From assembly GCF_000661915.1 (NCBI RefSeq), contig NZ_CP007509.1, positions 2,745,501 through 2,809,500 on the forward strand: a DNA stretch of 64,000 bases, read 5' to 3'. Below the pieces are notes generated by a model, which did not search any database, was not told where the DNA came from, and worked only from the letters and a program-made list of their open reading frames with translations. The translations under genes and the position numbers were made by a program. Positions within the stretch are counted from its first letter, which is position 1, and each line of letters opens with the position of its first letter. Positions 33,325-42,446 of the stretch are shown piece by piece. Origin of the DNA: Stutzerimonas decontaminans. Lineage in GTDB: Bacteria > Pseudomonadota > Gammaproteobacteria > Pseudomonadales > Pseudomonadaceae.

Positions 33325-34358
33325 ATACGCAGCGCGTGCGACTGGGTGATCTGTCGGTCGGCTTCCTGCACAGCCTGAGCGACGCGCTGCAGTTCTACGG
33401 ACATGATCCGAAGCCGCTACTACAGGCCTATGGACTGGATGCCGAGCGCCTGGCCGAGCCCCATGCACGGCTGTCGATCCCTCGTTACATGCGCCTCGGC
33501 CATGCGGCGATTCAGCTGGCCGGCGATCCCGCGCTGGGTCTGGAGATGGGCCGCCTGCGCAAACCCGGCCACCTGGGCTTGGCCGGGCTGACCGCAGCTC
33601 AGGCACCTACCGTGCGTGAAGCAGCCCGCGCGCTGATTCGCTACGAAGCGCTGTATGCCTCCAATTATCGCGGCAGTTCGAGCTTTCACGAGGATGCGGC
33701 GGGCGCCTGGCTGCGCTTCTACTCCATCAGCCCGTACAACGCCTACAACCGCTTCGTGGTAGACACCGTCTTGGCCAGCTGGATCGCGCAGCTCAGCCGG
33801 TTGAGCGATCAGGCGATAGTGCCGTCGGCCATTCACATCGAGTTCTCTGCGCCCGATTACGCGCCACGCTACGACCTGCTTTTCGGGCGGCCGGTATGCT
33901 TCGATGCCGAAGCGAACCAGTTGCAACTGGACCAGCGCACCCTGGCCCTGCGCAACCCGGACCACTGCCCTGGCACCTGGCGGCATCTGCTCGAGTTGTG
34001 CGAAGCCGAGCTTGAACGACGCACCCGCACGCGCAGCCTGCGCGAACGCGTCGCGCAGATACTCGGCCCGATGCTCAAGGGGCAGGAGCCAGATCTGCAG
34101 CAGATAGCCGCTCGGCTACAGATGCCGGCCTGGACGTTGCGTCGCAAGCTGGCCGAGGAAGGCAGTAGCTATCGCGCGATCCTCAACGACACCCGCCGCG
34201 ACCTGGCGATGGCCTATATTCGCGACACGGAATCCGCTTTTGGCGAGATCGCCTGGCTGCTCGGCTTCTCGTCGGCAGAGGCGTTCCAGCGCGCCTTCAA
34301 ACGTTGGAGCGGACAGACACCGGGAGATTACCGGCGCACCCAGCGGCGCGGAGTCTGA
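33321..34358 (+). CDS. AraC-family transcriptional regulator
   Basis: This 345-residue regulator has the N-terminal arabinose-binding-like domain seen in OruR-type proteins (starting LGDLSVGFLHSLSDALQFYG) and a C-terminal double helix-turn-helix. The HTH segments are LQQIAARLQMPAWTLRRKL and GEIAWLLGFSSAEAFQRAFKRW. It overlaps the nitrilase-fold gene by 4 nt, suggesting it controls or responds to the same pathway. Its inducer is unknown. The dyad at 32211-32241 is one possible binding site. Confidence 0.9.
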   Translation: MNTQRVRLGDLSVGFLHSLSDALQFYGHDPKPLLQAYGLDAERLAEPHARLSIPRYMRLGHAAIQLAGDPALGLEMGRLRKPGHLGLAGLTAAQAPTVREAARALIRYEALYASNYRGSSSFHEDAAGAWLRFYSISPYNAYNRFVVDTVLASWIAQLSRLSDQAIVPSAIHIEFSAPDYAPRYDLLFGRPVCFDAEANQLQLDQRTLALRNPDHCPGTWRHLLELCEAELERRTRTRSLRERVAQILGPMLKGQEPDLQQIAARLQMPAWTLRRKLAEEGSSYRAILNDTRRDLAMAYIRDTESAFGEIAWLLGFSSAEAFQRAFKRWSGQTPGDYRRTQRRGV

Positions 34359-34378
34359 CCCGCCCCACCGATCACCGG

Positions 34379-34465
34379 TTAGAGTTCGACCGCATCCTCT
34401 GCGCAGTCCGGATGGTCCTGCTCGGCTGCGTGCCACTCGAGAAGTTCGTCTTGGTAGTCATCCAT
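34379..34465 (-). CDS. probable small acidic protein downstream of the cydAB operon
   Basis: A 28-residue ORF reads MDDYQDELLEWHAAEQDHPD followed by CAEDAVEL and a stop. It begins at ATG 34465, preceded by GAGGAA with 7 nt spacing, a better ribosome site than many annotated genes. It is strongly acidic, has one cysteine, one tryptophan and no membrane segment. It lies about 170 nt downstream of the DUF2474 gene on the same strand and 20 nt from the end of the convergent AraC gene. I do not know a named family. Support is the ribosome site, the non-random composition and the free space; expression is not shown. Confidence 0.55.
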   Translation of the reverse strand: MDDYQDELLEWHAAEQDHPDCAEDAVEL

Positions 34466-34611
34466 CGCCAGATTCCTCGCTGTCTGATTTGCTCGGCGCT
34501 ACGCCCAAGGGCTAATCAAGGTTCATGCCAGAAAGGCTACAGCCCACAGATGAAGGAATAGTGACGTGGCTCACACGCGCCGGCAGCCACAAAACAGCGC
34601 CACACCAAAGG

Positions 34612-34636
34612 AGGCGCCCCATACAGGGGCACGCCT
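34612..34636 (-). terminator. hairpin at the end of the cydAB operon
   Basis: AGGCG with CCCC (34612-34620) pairs with GGGG and CGCCT (34626-34636) around ATACA. It begins at the last base of the DUF2474 stop codon. On the minus strand the stem is followed by CCTTTGGTG, only weakly T-rich. It probably ends the bd oxidase operon. Confidence 0.55.
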
Positions 34637-34794
34637 CAAGGCGACGACAGGCCGGCAGCGTTCATCGCCAGGCGTAACAGCCAGGCCACGACACCCAGCG
34701 CCAGCACACTGCCGCTCCAGATCAGCACCAGCCAGCTCATGCGCTGCCAGAGCGGCTTCGGCTCGCCGCGGGATGCTTTTTCCTGCCGCGCCAT
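34636..34794 (-). CDS. DUF2474-type small subunit of the bd oxidase
   Basis: This 52-residue peptide has one membrane segment (about residues 20-42, SWLVLIWSGSVLALGVVAWLL) and the family pattern KPLWQRMSWLVLIWSGS. Such DUF2474 peptides follow cydB in cyanide-insensitive bd oxidases and are analogous in position to CydX of E. coli. Its ATG 34794 overlaps the cydB stop by one base (TGATG). The in-frame longer reading runs through cydB in another frame and is not real. Confidence 0.88.
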   Translation of the reverse strand: MARQEKASRGEPKPLWQRMSWLVLIWSGSVLALGVVAWLLRLAMNAAGLSSP

Positions 34795-35801
34795 CAGTGA
34801 TACCCATCCTCGGCACTGACCTTGCCGCGAAACACGTAGTAGCTCCATGCCGTGTACATCAGGATCAACGGCAGGATGAGCAATGCCCCGACCAGGGTGA
34901 AGCCCTGGCTCTGCGGCGGCGCCGCCGCCTCCCAGATGGTCACCGAAGGCGGGATGATGTTCGGCCACAGGCTGATGCCCAGCCCGCTATAGCCGAGAAA
35001 GATCAGCGCCAGCGTGAGTAGGAAAGGCGTGTAGTTGGCGTAGCGCTGAATGGAGCGCAGCAGCCCGAATGCACAGAGCAACACCAGCACCGGAACCGGC
35101 ATGAAATAGAGCAAATTGGGCATGCTGAACCAGCGTTCGGCGATGTCCGGATGGGTCAACGGCGTCCACAGACTGACAATACCGGTGACCACCAATACCG
35201 CCCAAACCAGCGGTATGCCGATGTCGTGCATACGCCGCTGCAGGTCGCCGGCAGTACGCATCATCAGCCAGGTGCAGCCCAGCAGCGCATAGGCGACGAT
35301 CAGCGCCAGGCCGCAGAACAGCGAGAATGGCGTCAGCCAGTCCAGTGCTCCGCCGGCGTAGGCCCGATCCTCGACTGGCAACCCGCTGATGAACGCGCCG
35401 AGCACTACACCCTGAAAGAAGGTCGCCGCCAGCGAGCCGCCTATGAATGCCTTGTCCCAGACATGCTGTCGCCGCTTGCTGGCCTTGAAGCGGAACTCGA
35501 AGGCCACACCGCGAAAAATCAGCCCCATCAGCATGAAGATGATCGGCAGATAGAGCGCAGACAGCACCACCGAGTACGCCAGCGGGAAGGCGGCGAACAG
35601 TCCCGCTCCGCCGAGCACCAGCCAGGTTTCGTTACCGTCCCAGACCGGCGCCACGGTATTCATCATCACGTCTCGATCGGAGCTGTCCTGCACGAACGGG
35701 AAAAGAATGCCGACGCCGAGATCGAAGCCGTCCATCACCACATACATCATGATGCCGAAGATGATGATCACCGCCCAGATCAGTGAAAGATCGATACCCA
35801 T
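34794..35801 (-). CDS. cydB: cytochrome bd-type ubiquinol oxidase subunit II
   Basis: Subunit II of a cytochrome bd quinol oxidase is a 335-residue membrane protein with eight or nine membrane segments. It starts MGIDLSLIWAVIIIFGIMMYVVMDGFDLGVGILF and contains APVWDGNETWLVLGGAGLFAAFP, hallmarks of CydB (shown in part). It is the middle gene of cydA-cydB-DUF2474, starting 3 nt after cydA. The operon type corresponds to CioB of P. aeruginosa. Confidence 0.95.
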   Translation of the reverse strand: MGIDLSLIWAVIIIFGIMMYVVMDGFDLGVGILFPFVQDSSDRDVMMNTVAPVWDGNETWLVLGGAGLFAAFPLAYSVVLSALYLPIIFMLMGLIFRGVAFEFRFKASKRRQHVWDKAFIGGSLAATFFQGVVLGAFISGLPVEDRAYAGGALDWLTPFSLFCGLALIVAYALLGCTWLMMRTAGDLQRRMHDIGIPLVWAVLVVTGIVSLWTPLTHPDIAERWFSMPNLLYFMPVPVLVLLCAFGLLRSIQRYANYTPFLLTLALIFLGYSGLGISLWPNIIPPSVTIWEAAAPPQSQGFTLVGALLILPLILMYTAWSYYVFRGKVSAEDGYH

Positions 35802-35804
35802 GGC

Positions 35805-37244
35805 TCAGTTCCTCTCGCCCAGTTGATCACCTTGTTCGTGAGAGATGGCCTCGTCAGCAGCAGAAATGGGCCGCATCGGCGTGCGCGCCTCGCCAGGACC
35901 GCCAGCCCCCTTTTCGCGACCCTCGCTGGCCACCGGGCCCTTCTTCACCAGACGCAGGACGTAGACCATGCCCACCCCGAACACGGCGAAGTAGACAAGC
36001 ACGAACATCGCCAACGTCAGCCCCAGCTGCCCGGCGCCATGATTGGATACCGCATCGGCGGTGCGCATCAGGCCGTAGATCACCCACGGCTGGCGGCCAA
36101 TTTCGGTGGTGTACCAGCCGGCAAGAATTGCAATCAGCCCGGACGGCCCCATCCACAGGACCAGCCGCAGGAACGGCCGCGAACTGTAAAGGCGTTCGCC
36201 GCGCCGCAGCAGCAGGCTCCAGATCCCCGTGACGATCATCAGCAGACCAAGGGCGACCATGATGCGGAACGTCCAGAACACGATCGTGGAGTTCGGCCGA
36301 TCCTCCGGGGGGAAGTCCTTCAGCGCCGGAATCGGCTCGGTCAGGCTGTGCTTGAGGATGATGCTGGCAAGGTAGGGAATCTCGATCTTGTAACGAGTCT
36401 CCTCGGCCTCCATGTCCGGCCAACCGAACAGCAGCAGCGGCGTCGGCCCGCCTTCGGAATTGTCCCAATGGCCTTCCATCGCAGCGATTTTCGCCGGCTG
36501 GTATTCGAGAGTGTTCAGCCCGTGGAAATCGCCGATCACGGCCTGCACCGGCGCCACCAGAAGCGCCATCCACATCGCCATCGAAAGCATCTTGCGGATC
36601 GCCGGGGTGTCCTTGCCGCGCAGCAGATGCCAGGCTGCCGAGGCGCCGACAAAGAATGCCGTGGCGAGGAATGCCGCGACGGCCATGTGCGCAAGGCGGT
36701 AAGGGAACGAGGGATTGAAGATGATCGCGAACCAGTCCACCGGCACCACGATGCCATCGATGATCTCGTGCCCCTGCGGAGTATGCATCCAGCTATTGGA
36801 CGCCAGGATCCAGAAGGTCGAGATCAGCGTGCCTATCGCCACCATGAGCGTCGAGAAGAAGTGCAGCCGCTCACCGACGCGGTTCCAGCCGAACAGCATC
36901 ACACCGAGGAAGCCGGCCTCCAGGAAGAATGCGGTCAGTACCTCATAGGTGAGCAGCGGCCCCGTGACGCTGCCGGCGAATTCGGAATAGGCGCTCCAGT
37001 TGGTTCCGAACTGGTACGCCATGACGATTCCCGAAACCACGCCCATGCCGAAATTGACCGCGAATATCTTCAGCCAGAAGTGGTACAGGTCGCGGTAAAC
37101 CTCCTGCCGGGTCTTCAGCCATAGCGCTTCGAGTACCGCTAGAAAGCTGGCCAGACCGATGGTGATGGCTGGAAAGATGATGTGAAAGGTAATCGTGAAA
37201 GCGAACTGGATTCGCGCAAGCTCAAGTGCTTCCAATCCGAACAT
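35805..37244 (-). CDS. cydA: cytochrome bd-type (cyanide-insensitive) ubiquinol oxidase subunit I
   Basis: This is subunit I of a bd oxidase, holding hemes b558, b595 and d and oxidising ubiquinol without proton pumping. The 479-residue protein starts MFGLEALELARIQFAFTITF with the heme d ligand histidine in TFHIIFPAI. It also has GRQPWVIYGLMRTADAVS and the quinol-loop motif EYQPAKIAAMEGHW. The Q loop is short, as in the cyanide-insensitive CioA branch rather than the long E. coli type. The start is ATG 37244 behind GAGGAG; an upstream reading adds 49 unlikely residues. Upstream is a 196-nt gap to the divergent M4 protease gene. Confidence 0.95.
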   Translation of the reverse strand: MFGLEALELARIQFAFTITFHIIFPAITIGLASFLAVLEALWLKTRQEVYRDLYHFWLKIFAVNFGMGVVSGIVMAYQFGTNWSAYSEFAGSVTGPLLTYEVLTAFFLEAGFLGVMLFGWNRVGERLHFFSTLMVAIGTLISTFWILASNSWMHTPQGHEIIDGIVVPVDWFAIIFNPSFPYRLAHMAVAAFLATAFFVGASAAWHLLRGKDTPAIRKMLSMAMWMALLVAPVQAVIGDFHGLNTLEYQPAKIAAMEGHWDNSEGGPTPLLLFGWPDMEAEETRYKIEIPYLASIILKHSLTEPIPALKDFPPEDRPNSTIVFWTFRIMVALGLLMIVTGIWSLLLRRGERLYSSRPFLRLVLWMGPSGLIAILAGWYTTEIGRQPWVIYGLMRTADAVSNHGAGQLGLTLAMFVLVYFAVFGVGMVYVLRLVKKGPVASEGREKGAGGPGEARTPMRPISAADEAISHEQGDQLGERN

Positions 37245-37440
37245 GGGGCAACTCCTCGTCAGATGACTACCCGCTTCGTCTATGACGGCGAATACGGGGT
37301 CCAGCACAAATGACAGCAGATCGCGCCAAGGGTGCAGGGTAATCGACGCGCCGAGTCGTCGCGCCTGGATCGACGGTCGAACCGACAGCACGCCCCAGGT
37401 CTATGCTGGTCATAGCCGCGTCAGCCCAGGAGTACTGTAG

Positions 37441-38484
37441 GTGCAGATTCGTTCCTTCATCCCGCCGTACATACTCGACCGCATCATCGACCACGGCTCG
37501 CCCTATCAGCGCGGGTGCGCCCGGCAAACCCTCGATCACGTTCACAGCCTGCTGCCTAACCCCGGCCCGCCTCGCCCCACGGCAATCGCCGAGCTTGGCG
37601 AACAGCGCACGCCGGGCCATCCACAGCGGCGAATCCATGACGCCGAACAGCGCATGCAACTGCCTGGTACGCCGCGACGCCGCGAAGGCCAGCCAGCCAG
37701 CGGTGATGCGGCCGTAGACGAGGCCTATGACGCCCTTGGCGCAACCTATGCGTTCTTCTGGCAGGTCCTGCAACGGGACTCGATCGATGACCTGGGCATG
37801 CCGTTGATTGGCACCGTGCACTACGGCCAAGGCTACGAGAACGCCTTCTGGAACGGCGAGCAGATGGTCTTCGGCGACGGCGACGGTGAGCTGTTCCAGC
37901 GCTTTACCCGCTCGCTGGATGTGGTGGCCCACGAACTGGCACACGGCGTGATCGAAAGTGAAGCCGGGCTGGTCTATTTCAACCAGCCCGGAGCGCTCAA
38001 CGAATCCATCTCGGATGTGTTCGGCGTCCTCACCAAACAGCACGCACTTGGGCAGACCGCCGCCGAGGCGGACTGGCTAGTCGGCGCCGAGCTGCTCACC
38101 GAGAAGGTCCAGGGTGTGGCGCTGCGCTCCATGGCCAATCCCGGTACTGCCTATGACGACCCGCTGCTCGGTCGCGATCCGCAGCCGGCGCACATGCGCG
38201 ACTTCATCGATACCCGTGAGGACAACGGCGGCGTGCATCTCAACTCGGGCATCCCCAACCGCGCGTTCTATCTCTTCGCCAGCGCGCTGGGCGGCTATGC
38301 CTGGGAGCAGGCCGGGCGAATCTGGTACGCCACGATCTGCGATCCGCAACTGCCGAACGATGCCGATTTCGTGACGTTCGCCAGCGCAACCCTTGCCCAT
38401 GCCACGAAGCTGTTCGGCCGGCAATCACCGCAGGTTCAGGCGCTGCATGAGGCGTGGTTCTCGGTGGGCGTTACGACACGCTAA
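37441..38484 (+). CDS. protealysin-like M4 metalloprotease
   Basis: This is a thermolysin-family zinc protease of 347 residues without a signal peptide. It carries the short protealysin-type propeptide whose SFIPPYIL (residues 5-12) is the conserved pro-motif. Zinc ligands are HELAH at 164-168 and E188 in NESISD; the catalytic histidine region is DNGGVHLNSG. GTG 37441 is the start, with AGGAG 8 nt upstream. It is followed after 9 nt by an emfourin-type inhibitor gene, as in protealysin operons. An intracellular or non-classically exported protease with its own inhibitor is the likely picture. Confidence 0.92.
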   Translation: MQIRSFIPPYILDRIIDHGSPYQRGCARQTLDHVHSLLPNPGPPRPTAIAELGEQRTPGHPQRRIHDAEQRMQLPGTPRRREGQPASGDAAVDEAYDALGATYAFFWQVLQRDSIDDLGMPLIGTVHYGQGYENAFWNGEQMVFGDGDGELFQRFTRSLDVVAHELAHGVIESEAGLVYFNQPGALNESISDVFGVLTKQHALGQTAAEADWLVGAELLTEKVQGVALRSMANPGTAYDDPLLGRDPQPAHMRDFIDTREDNGGVHLNSGIPNRAFYLFASALGGYAWEQAGRIWYATICDPQLPNDADFVTFASATLAHATKLFGRQSPQVQALHEAWFSVGVTTR

Positions 38485-38493
38485 GGAGGCAGT

Positions 38494-38826
38494 ATGAAGA
38501 TGCCAGCGATCGGTCAGGACGCCTCATTGCGCGTATCGCGCCAGGGTGGTTTCGCCGCCGCGCCTGGCTTGGCGCGAACGCGACAGATCGAATTCGCCGA
38601 CTGCAGCGCGGACCAGCGTCAGGGTCTCTGCTCGGTCCTCGAGCAGTGCCTGCCGGTTGCCAGCAAGAATGTCGGCCATGGCGACCAGCGCTTTTTCAGG
38701 GTGGAACTTCACTATCGTCGCGAGAACAGCGATGCCGAGCTGATCCTGCAGATCGCCGAGGAACGCGCCCCGCAGGCGCTGCGGCAACTCTGGCAAGACG
38801 GCGCTATCCCTGGCGGCTCGACCTAA
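38494..38826 (+). CDS. emfourin-type inhibitor of the M4 protease
   Basis: This 110-residue protein has no signal peptide and matches the protealysin inhibitor emfourin pattern: LRVSRQGGFAAAPGLARTR near the N-terminus and FFRVELHYR in the middle. Emfourin binds protealysin-like M4 proteases directly and keeps them inactive. Gene order, 9-nt spacing and strong ribosome site (AAGGAGG) support co-expression with the protease. It ends 3 nt before the convergent GGDEF-EAL gene. Confidence 0.88.
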   Translation: MKMPAIGQDASLRVSRQGGFAAAPGLARTRQIEFADCSADQRQGLCSVLEQCLPVASKNVGHGDQRFFRVELHYRRENSDAELILQIAEERAPQALRQLWQDGAIPGGST

Positions 38827-38829
38827 AGG

Positions 38830-40959
38830 TTAGAAATGGATAACACCGCCTGCCGCGAGCAAAGCAGTGAACTGCGCAGCCGGCAGCGGCCGGGAGAGCA
38901 GGTACCCCTGAAACTCATCACAACCGTTACGGCGAAGAAAGTCGAACTGCGCGGCGTTCTCGACACCCTCCGCGACGACGGTCTTGCGCAAACTCTTGCC
39001 CAGCGAAATGGCGGCGCTGGCGATCATCGCCACCTCCTCCTCCTGCTCGAGCCCGGTCACCAGCGAACGGTCGATCTTGATGATGTCCAGCGGAAAACGT
39101 CGCAGATAGCTGAGCGCGGAGTAGCCCGTGCCGAAGTCATCCATCGCCAGACGGAAGCCACGTGCCTTGAACTCGGCAAGAATCGAGACGGCGCGGGTGT
39201 CGTCACCGAGAAACACCGTTTCGGTGATTTCCAGCTCGACCTGATTCGCTGGCAGACCTTCGTCATCCAGCGCTGTACAGACGCGATCCACCACATCGTC
39301 ACCGAGAAACAACAGCGGCGACAGGTTTACCGCGACCATTAGCGGAATAGCCCGCCCCAGGTTCCACTGCCGGGCATCGCGGAAGGCACGGCGCAACACG
39401 GCCAGCGTCAGCGGCATGATCAGCCCGCTCTCCTCCGCTACCGGAATGAAGCGATCCGGCCCGATCACGCCCAACTCTGCATGGGTCCAACGTGCCAGCG
39501 CCTCGACCCCGACGATCCGTCGCGAGGCATCGACCTTCGCCTGGTAATGCACCGTGAACTCATCCCGCTCAAGCGCAACGCGCATCGCCGCCTCGAGGTT
39601 CAGGCGCTCGTCGGCGATCCTGTTAAGGTCGTGGGTGAAGAACTGGAAATTGTTGCGACCGCGCTTCTTGGCGGCATACATGGCGATGTCGGCATGCTTG
39701 AGCAACGTTTGCGCATCCTCGCCGTCATCCGGAAACATCGCCACGCCGAGGCTCGCGCCGACCTGAAATTCGCGCCCGGCCAGCGTGACCGGCCGCCAGA
39801 TCTCGTTCAACACACGCTCCAGCAGCGAAATGACCGTGCTGATGCGGTAGTGATCGCTGAGCACCAGCACGAACTCGTCACCACCGACCCGCGCAATGGT
39901 ATCGGAACCACGCAGGCTGGCGGCAAGCCGGGCAGCGATGCATTTGAGCAGCTCATCACCGGCGACATGACCGAGGCCATCGTTGATGAACTTGAAGTTG
40001 TCCAGATCGATGAACACCAGAGTCAGGTAGTAACCCAAACGTGCCGCACGTGCGAGCCCCTGCTCGATACGGTCATTGAGCAGGATGCGATTGGGCAGCC
40101 CGGTGAGCAGATCATGGTTGGCCTGGCGCTCGAGCTGCTGCTGATAATGCTTGCGTTCGGAAATATCCTGCACGGTGCCTTCATAGCAGATGAATTCGTC
40201 ATTGGCGCCGCGCACCACGTGGGCGTTTTCGGATATCCAGATACGCGCGCCATCCCGGCGGTACACCTCGGACTCGAAATTGAGCACCTCGCCCTGGCGC
40301 TCCATGAGCTGGCAGAACACCTCACGACGTCCGGCCTCGACATACAGACGACGCTCTATGTCAGCCAAATCGGCCACCAGTTCGGCGGCGCTGTCGTACC
40401 CGTATATGCGTGCAAGAGCAGGATTGGCGGCCAGGTATCGACCGTCACGGGTCGACTGGAAAATGCCCTCGGAGGCATTCTCGAAGATGCTGCGATAACG
40501 CAGTTCGGCCTGCTCCAGTGCATCGAGGACGGCGCGCTGCGCGGTGATGTCCTCGATGAAACCTTCGACGACGATCTCCCCCTGCTCGTCCGGCACCGCG
40601 ACGCCACGCTCGATGACCCACTTGAGGATTCCCGAGGCGGTACGTATCCGGTAATGCACGGAGAAACGCCCCACTTTGGCAATGGCCTGCTCGATGCAGC
40701 GGCGCACACGCAGCCGATCATTCGCATGGGTGATCTGTTCCCAAGAGACGTTCGTATCGTCAACCAGCTCCGCAGCACTGTAGCCGCACACCCCCAGCGC
40801 GCCCTGGCTGACGAAGATCATCGTCCACGACGCATCGTTGCGGCAGCGGTAGGCCATGCCTTCGAGGTTATTGACCAAGGTGTCGAGCACCCGAGGGCGG
40901 TCTAGCACTTCACAGGAGAGCAGGCTGCTCGGACCGTTGGCAGAAGGATCAAGAGTCAT
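38830..40959 (-). CDS. PAS-GGDEF-EAL cyclic di-GMP protein
   Basis: This 709-residue protein has two N-terminal PAS domains (about residues 20-145 and 150-275), then GGDEF and EAL domains. No membrane segment is seen, so it should be cytosolic. The cyclase motif GGDEF is intact at 359-363, with an RGSD inhibitory site five residues before it. The phosphodiesterase motif EAL is intact at 486-488, with DDFGTGYSALSYL, KIDRSLV and VVAEGVEN kept. Both activities are therefore possible. The PAS domains suggest input from redox, oxygen or a small ligand, but the ligand is not known. Confidence 0.93.
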   Translation of the reverse strand: MTLDPSANGPSSLLSCEVLDRPRVLDTLVNNLEGMAYRCRNDASWTMIFVSQGALGVCGYSAAELVDDTNVSWEQITHANDRLRVRRCIEQAIAKVGRFSVHYRIRTASGILKWVIERGVAVPDEQGEIVVEGFIEDITAQRAVLDALEQAELRYRSIFENASEGIFQSTRDGRYLAANPALARIYGYDSAAELVADLADIERRLYVEAGRREVFCQLMERQGEVLNFESEVYRRDGARIWISENAHVVRGANDEFICYEGTVQDISERKHYQQQLERQANHDLLTGLPNRILLNDRIEQGLARAARLGYYLTLVFIDLDNFKFINDGLGHVAGDELLKCIAARLAASLRGSDTIARVGGDEFVLVLSDHYRISTVISLLERVLNEIWRPVTLAGREFQVGASLGVAMFPDDGEDAQTLLKHADIAMYAAKKRGRNNFQFFTHDLNRIADERLNLEAAMRVALERDEFTVHYQAKVDASRRIVGVEALARWTHAELGVIGPDRFIPVAEESGLIMPLTLAVLRRAFRDARQWNLGRAIPLMVAVNLSPLLFLGDDVVDRVCTALDDEGLPANQVELEITETVFLGDDTRAVSILAEFKARGFRLAMDDFGTGYSALSYLRRFPLDIIKIDRSLVTGLEQEEEVAMIASAAISLGKSLRKTVVAEGVENAAQFDFLRRNGCDEFQGYLLSRPLPAAQFTALLAAGGVIHF

Positions 40960-41210
40960 TGGGTCAGGCTTGCAGTGATGTTCTAGCTCATTCGTATCAA
41001 CGCAGATGAAAGAGCAGAAAAGGCAGAAAGCCAGTACCGAGCAAGAAGCGCTCCAGCCGGACTGCCCGCATTTTCGTGGGCTGCGACCAGCCTTGATGCT
41101 CGTGACGCCCCACGAATGCGCATTCGAAGGTCAGCGTGCCATCCACGTGCGCCACTTTGGTGCCCAGACAGGTTCCCGCCGTATGCAGCCACGCTCGCAG
41201 AGTCCTCGGG
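40960..41210. other. intergenic region without a supported gene
   Basis: These 251 nt lie between the GGDEF-EAL gene and the MFS gene on the same strand. Open frames in it have no recognisable family, ribosome site or codon pattern I would trust. It presumably carries the promoter of the GGDEF-EAL gene. Confidence 0.5.
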
Positions 41211-42446
41211 TCAGCGCTTCCCGGATGTCGTTGCCGACCCCATGGCGACACGTTTCACTTGCGCAGGGTCGCTGTGCTCAAGCGCAGTGCGCAAAAGTAG
41301 TGCGGTTAAGCAGGCGGCTGTCGCAGCGAGCAATACGATCACGCCGGCAGCGCTCCAGCCAAACGCAGCAGTCACGCTGCCGACCACGGCCGGGCCGAAG
41401 AGCTGGCCGAAATTGCTTCCCTGCATGATCAGGCCGACCGCGATGGGTACGAGCATGGCGTCACGCACCGCCAGCGTCGCAGTAGCCAGCAACGTCGCCG
41501 GGATCAATCCACCGATCATGGAGAACAGCAAGCACAACAGGAACGTCGCCGGTGCGTCGAACAAACCGAGGAAGATGCCAAGCCCTGAGGCGCCCATGAC
41601 ACCGCTGGCGAATAGCAGCACGGCGCTTCGCCCGAAGCCGCGGGCCATCAGATACCCCGCGGCAAGGTTCCCGCCAGCATTGACCACGCTCGCCAGAGCG
41701 CTCAACAGGCCTGCGCCGCGGTAGCTGATGTCCATGCGCTCCATCAGCAGAACCGGCAGAAAGCTGAACAGTGCGAAGAACATCAGGCTGTACAGCGCAA
41801 AAACGATTGTCAGCAACGCGGCCGCTCTGGAACGCAGCACCTGCCGGATGTCCCCGAGTATCCGTCTCGGCATACCGAGCGAATCATCATGGGGTATGCA
41901 GTACAGAACGAGCGCAGCGGCGAGTATGGCCAGTGCAGCACTCGCCCACCAGAGCCAGCGCCATCCTGGGAAAAGCGGCCCGGCAACCATCACAAGCGCC
42001 ATCCCGCATGGCATGAAACAGCTCCAAAGCGCGAACGCCTTGTCCCGCGCCACACCGCTCAGCAGGCGCTCGAGTATCGCCGGACCGGCGACGATGATCA
42101 GCAGGAACCCCAGCCCCTCCAGCAATCTGGAAACCAGCAGAAGGCCGAACGAAGGTGCCACGCCGCCCGCAGCTCCGGCGAGTGCCGTGATGCCCAGCCC
42201 CAGCAGCATGGTTCTCCGGCCGCCGGCTGCCGCCGCCACCGCACCGGCAGGTGCGCCGCCGAGCAGACCGAGCACCGCAAAGATGCCGGTGAGCCAGCCA
42301 GCTTGGCCGAGACTCACCCCCAAGTCCGTCTGCAGCAACGGTGTGGCGATTGCCGCCTTGCCCAGATGCAAGGCCGCAACGACGCCGCTACCCAGAATGG
42401 TCCAGACGATTAAGCGCTGGCGCGGCACAAGGGGCGCCGCGCTCAC
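41211..42446 (-). CDS. MFS transporter
   Basis: This 411-residue major facilitator protein has 12 predicted membrane segments in two halves and no obvious extra domains. The N-terminal half includes [25 protein letters not shown], the second half resumes after [15 protein letters not shown]. It is of the cyanate/nitrate-type or drug-efflux-like MFS group; the substrate cannot be assigned. Its ATG overlaps the wrbA stop by 4 nt, so the two are coupled. A LysR-type regulator is divergent from wrbA. Confidence 0.88.
   Translation of the reverse strand: MSAAPLVPRQRLIVWTILGSGVVAALHLGKAAIATPLLQTDLGVSLGQAGWLTGIFAVLGLLGGAPAGAVAAAAGGRRTMLLGLGITALAGAAGGVAPSFGLLLVSRLLEGLGFLLIIVAGPAILERLLSGVARDKAFALWSCFMPCGMALVMVAGPLFPGWRWLWWASAALAILAAALVLYCIPHDDSLGMPRRILGDIRQVLRSRAAALLTIVFALYSLMFFALFSFLPVLLMERMDISYRGAGLLSALASVVNAGGNLAAGYLMARGFGRSAVLLFASGVMGASGLGIFLGLFDAPATFLLCLLFSMIGGLIPATLLATATLAVRDAMLVPIAVGLIMQGSNFGQLFGPAVVGSVTAAFGWSAAGVIVLLAATAACLTALLLRTALEHSDPAQVKRVAMGSATTSGKR

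Noticed and set aside
35823..37124. Plus-strand frame opposite cydA
   Set aside because: It is the antisense shadow of a well-conserved bd oxidase gene.
40997..41251. 84-residue minus-strand frame between the MFS and GGDEF-EAL genes
   Set aside because: No ribosome site, no family resemblance, and it overlaps the end of the MFS gene.
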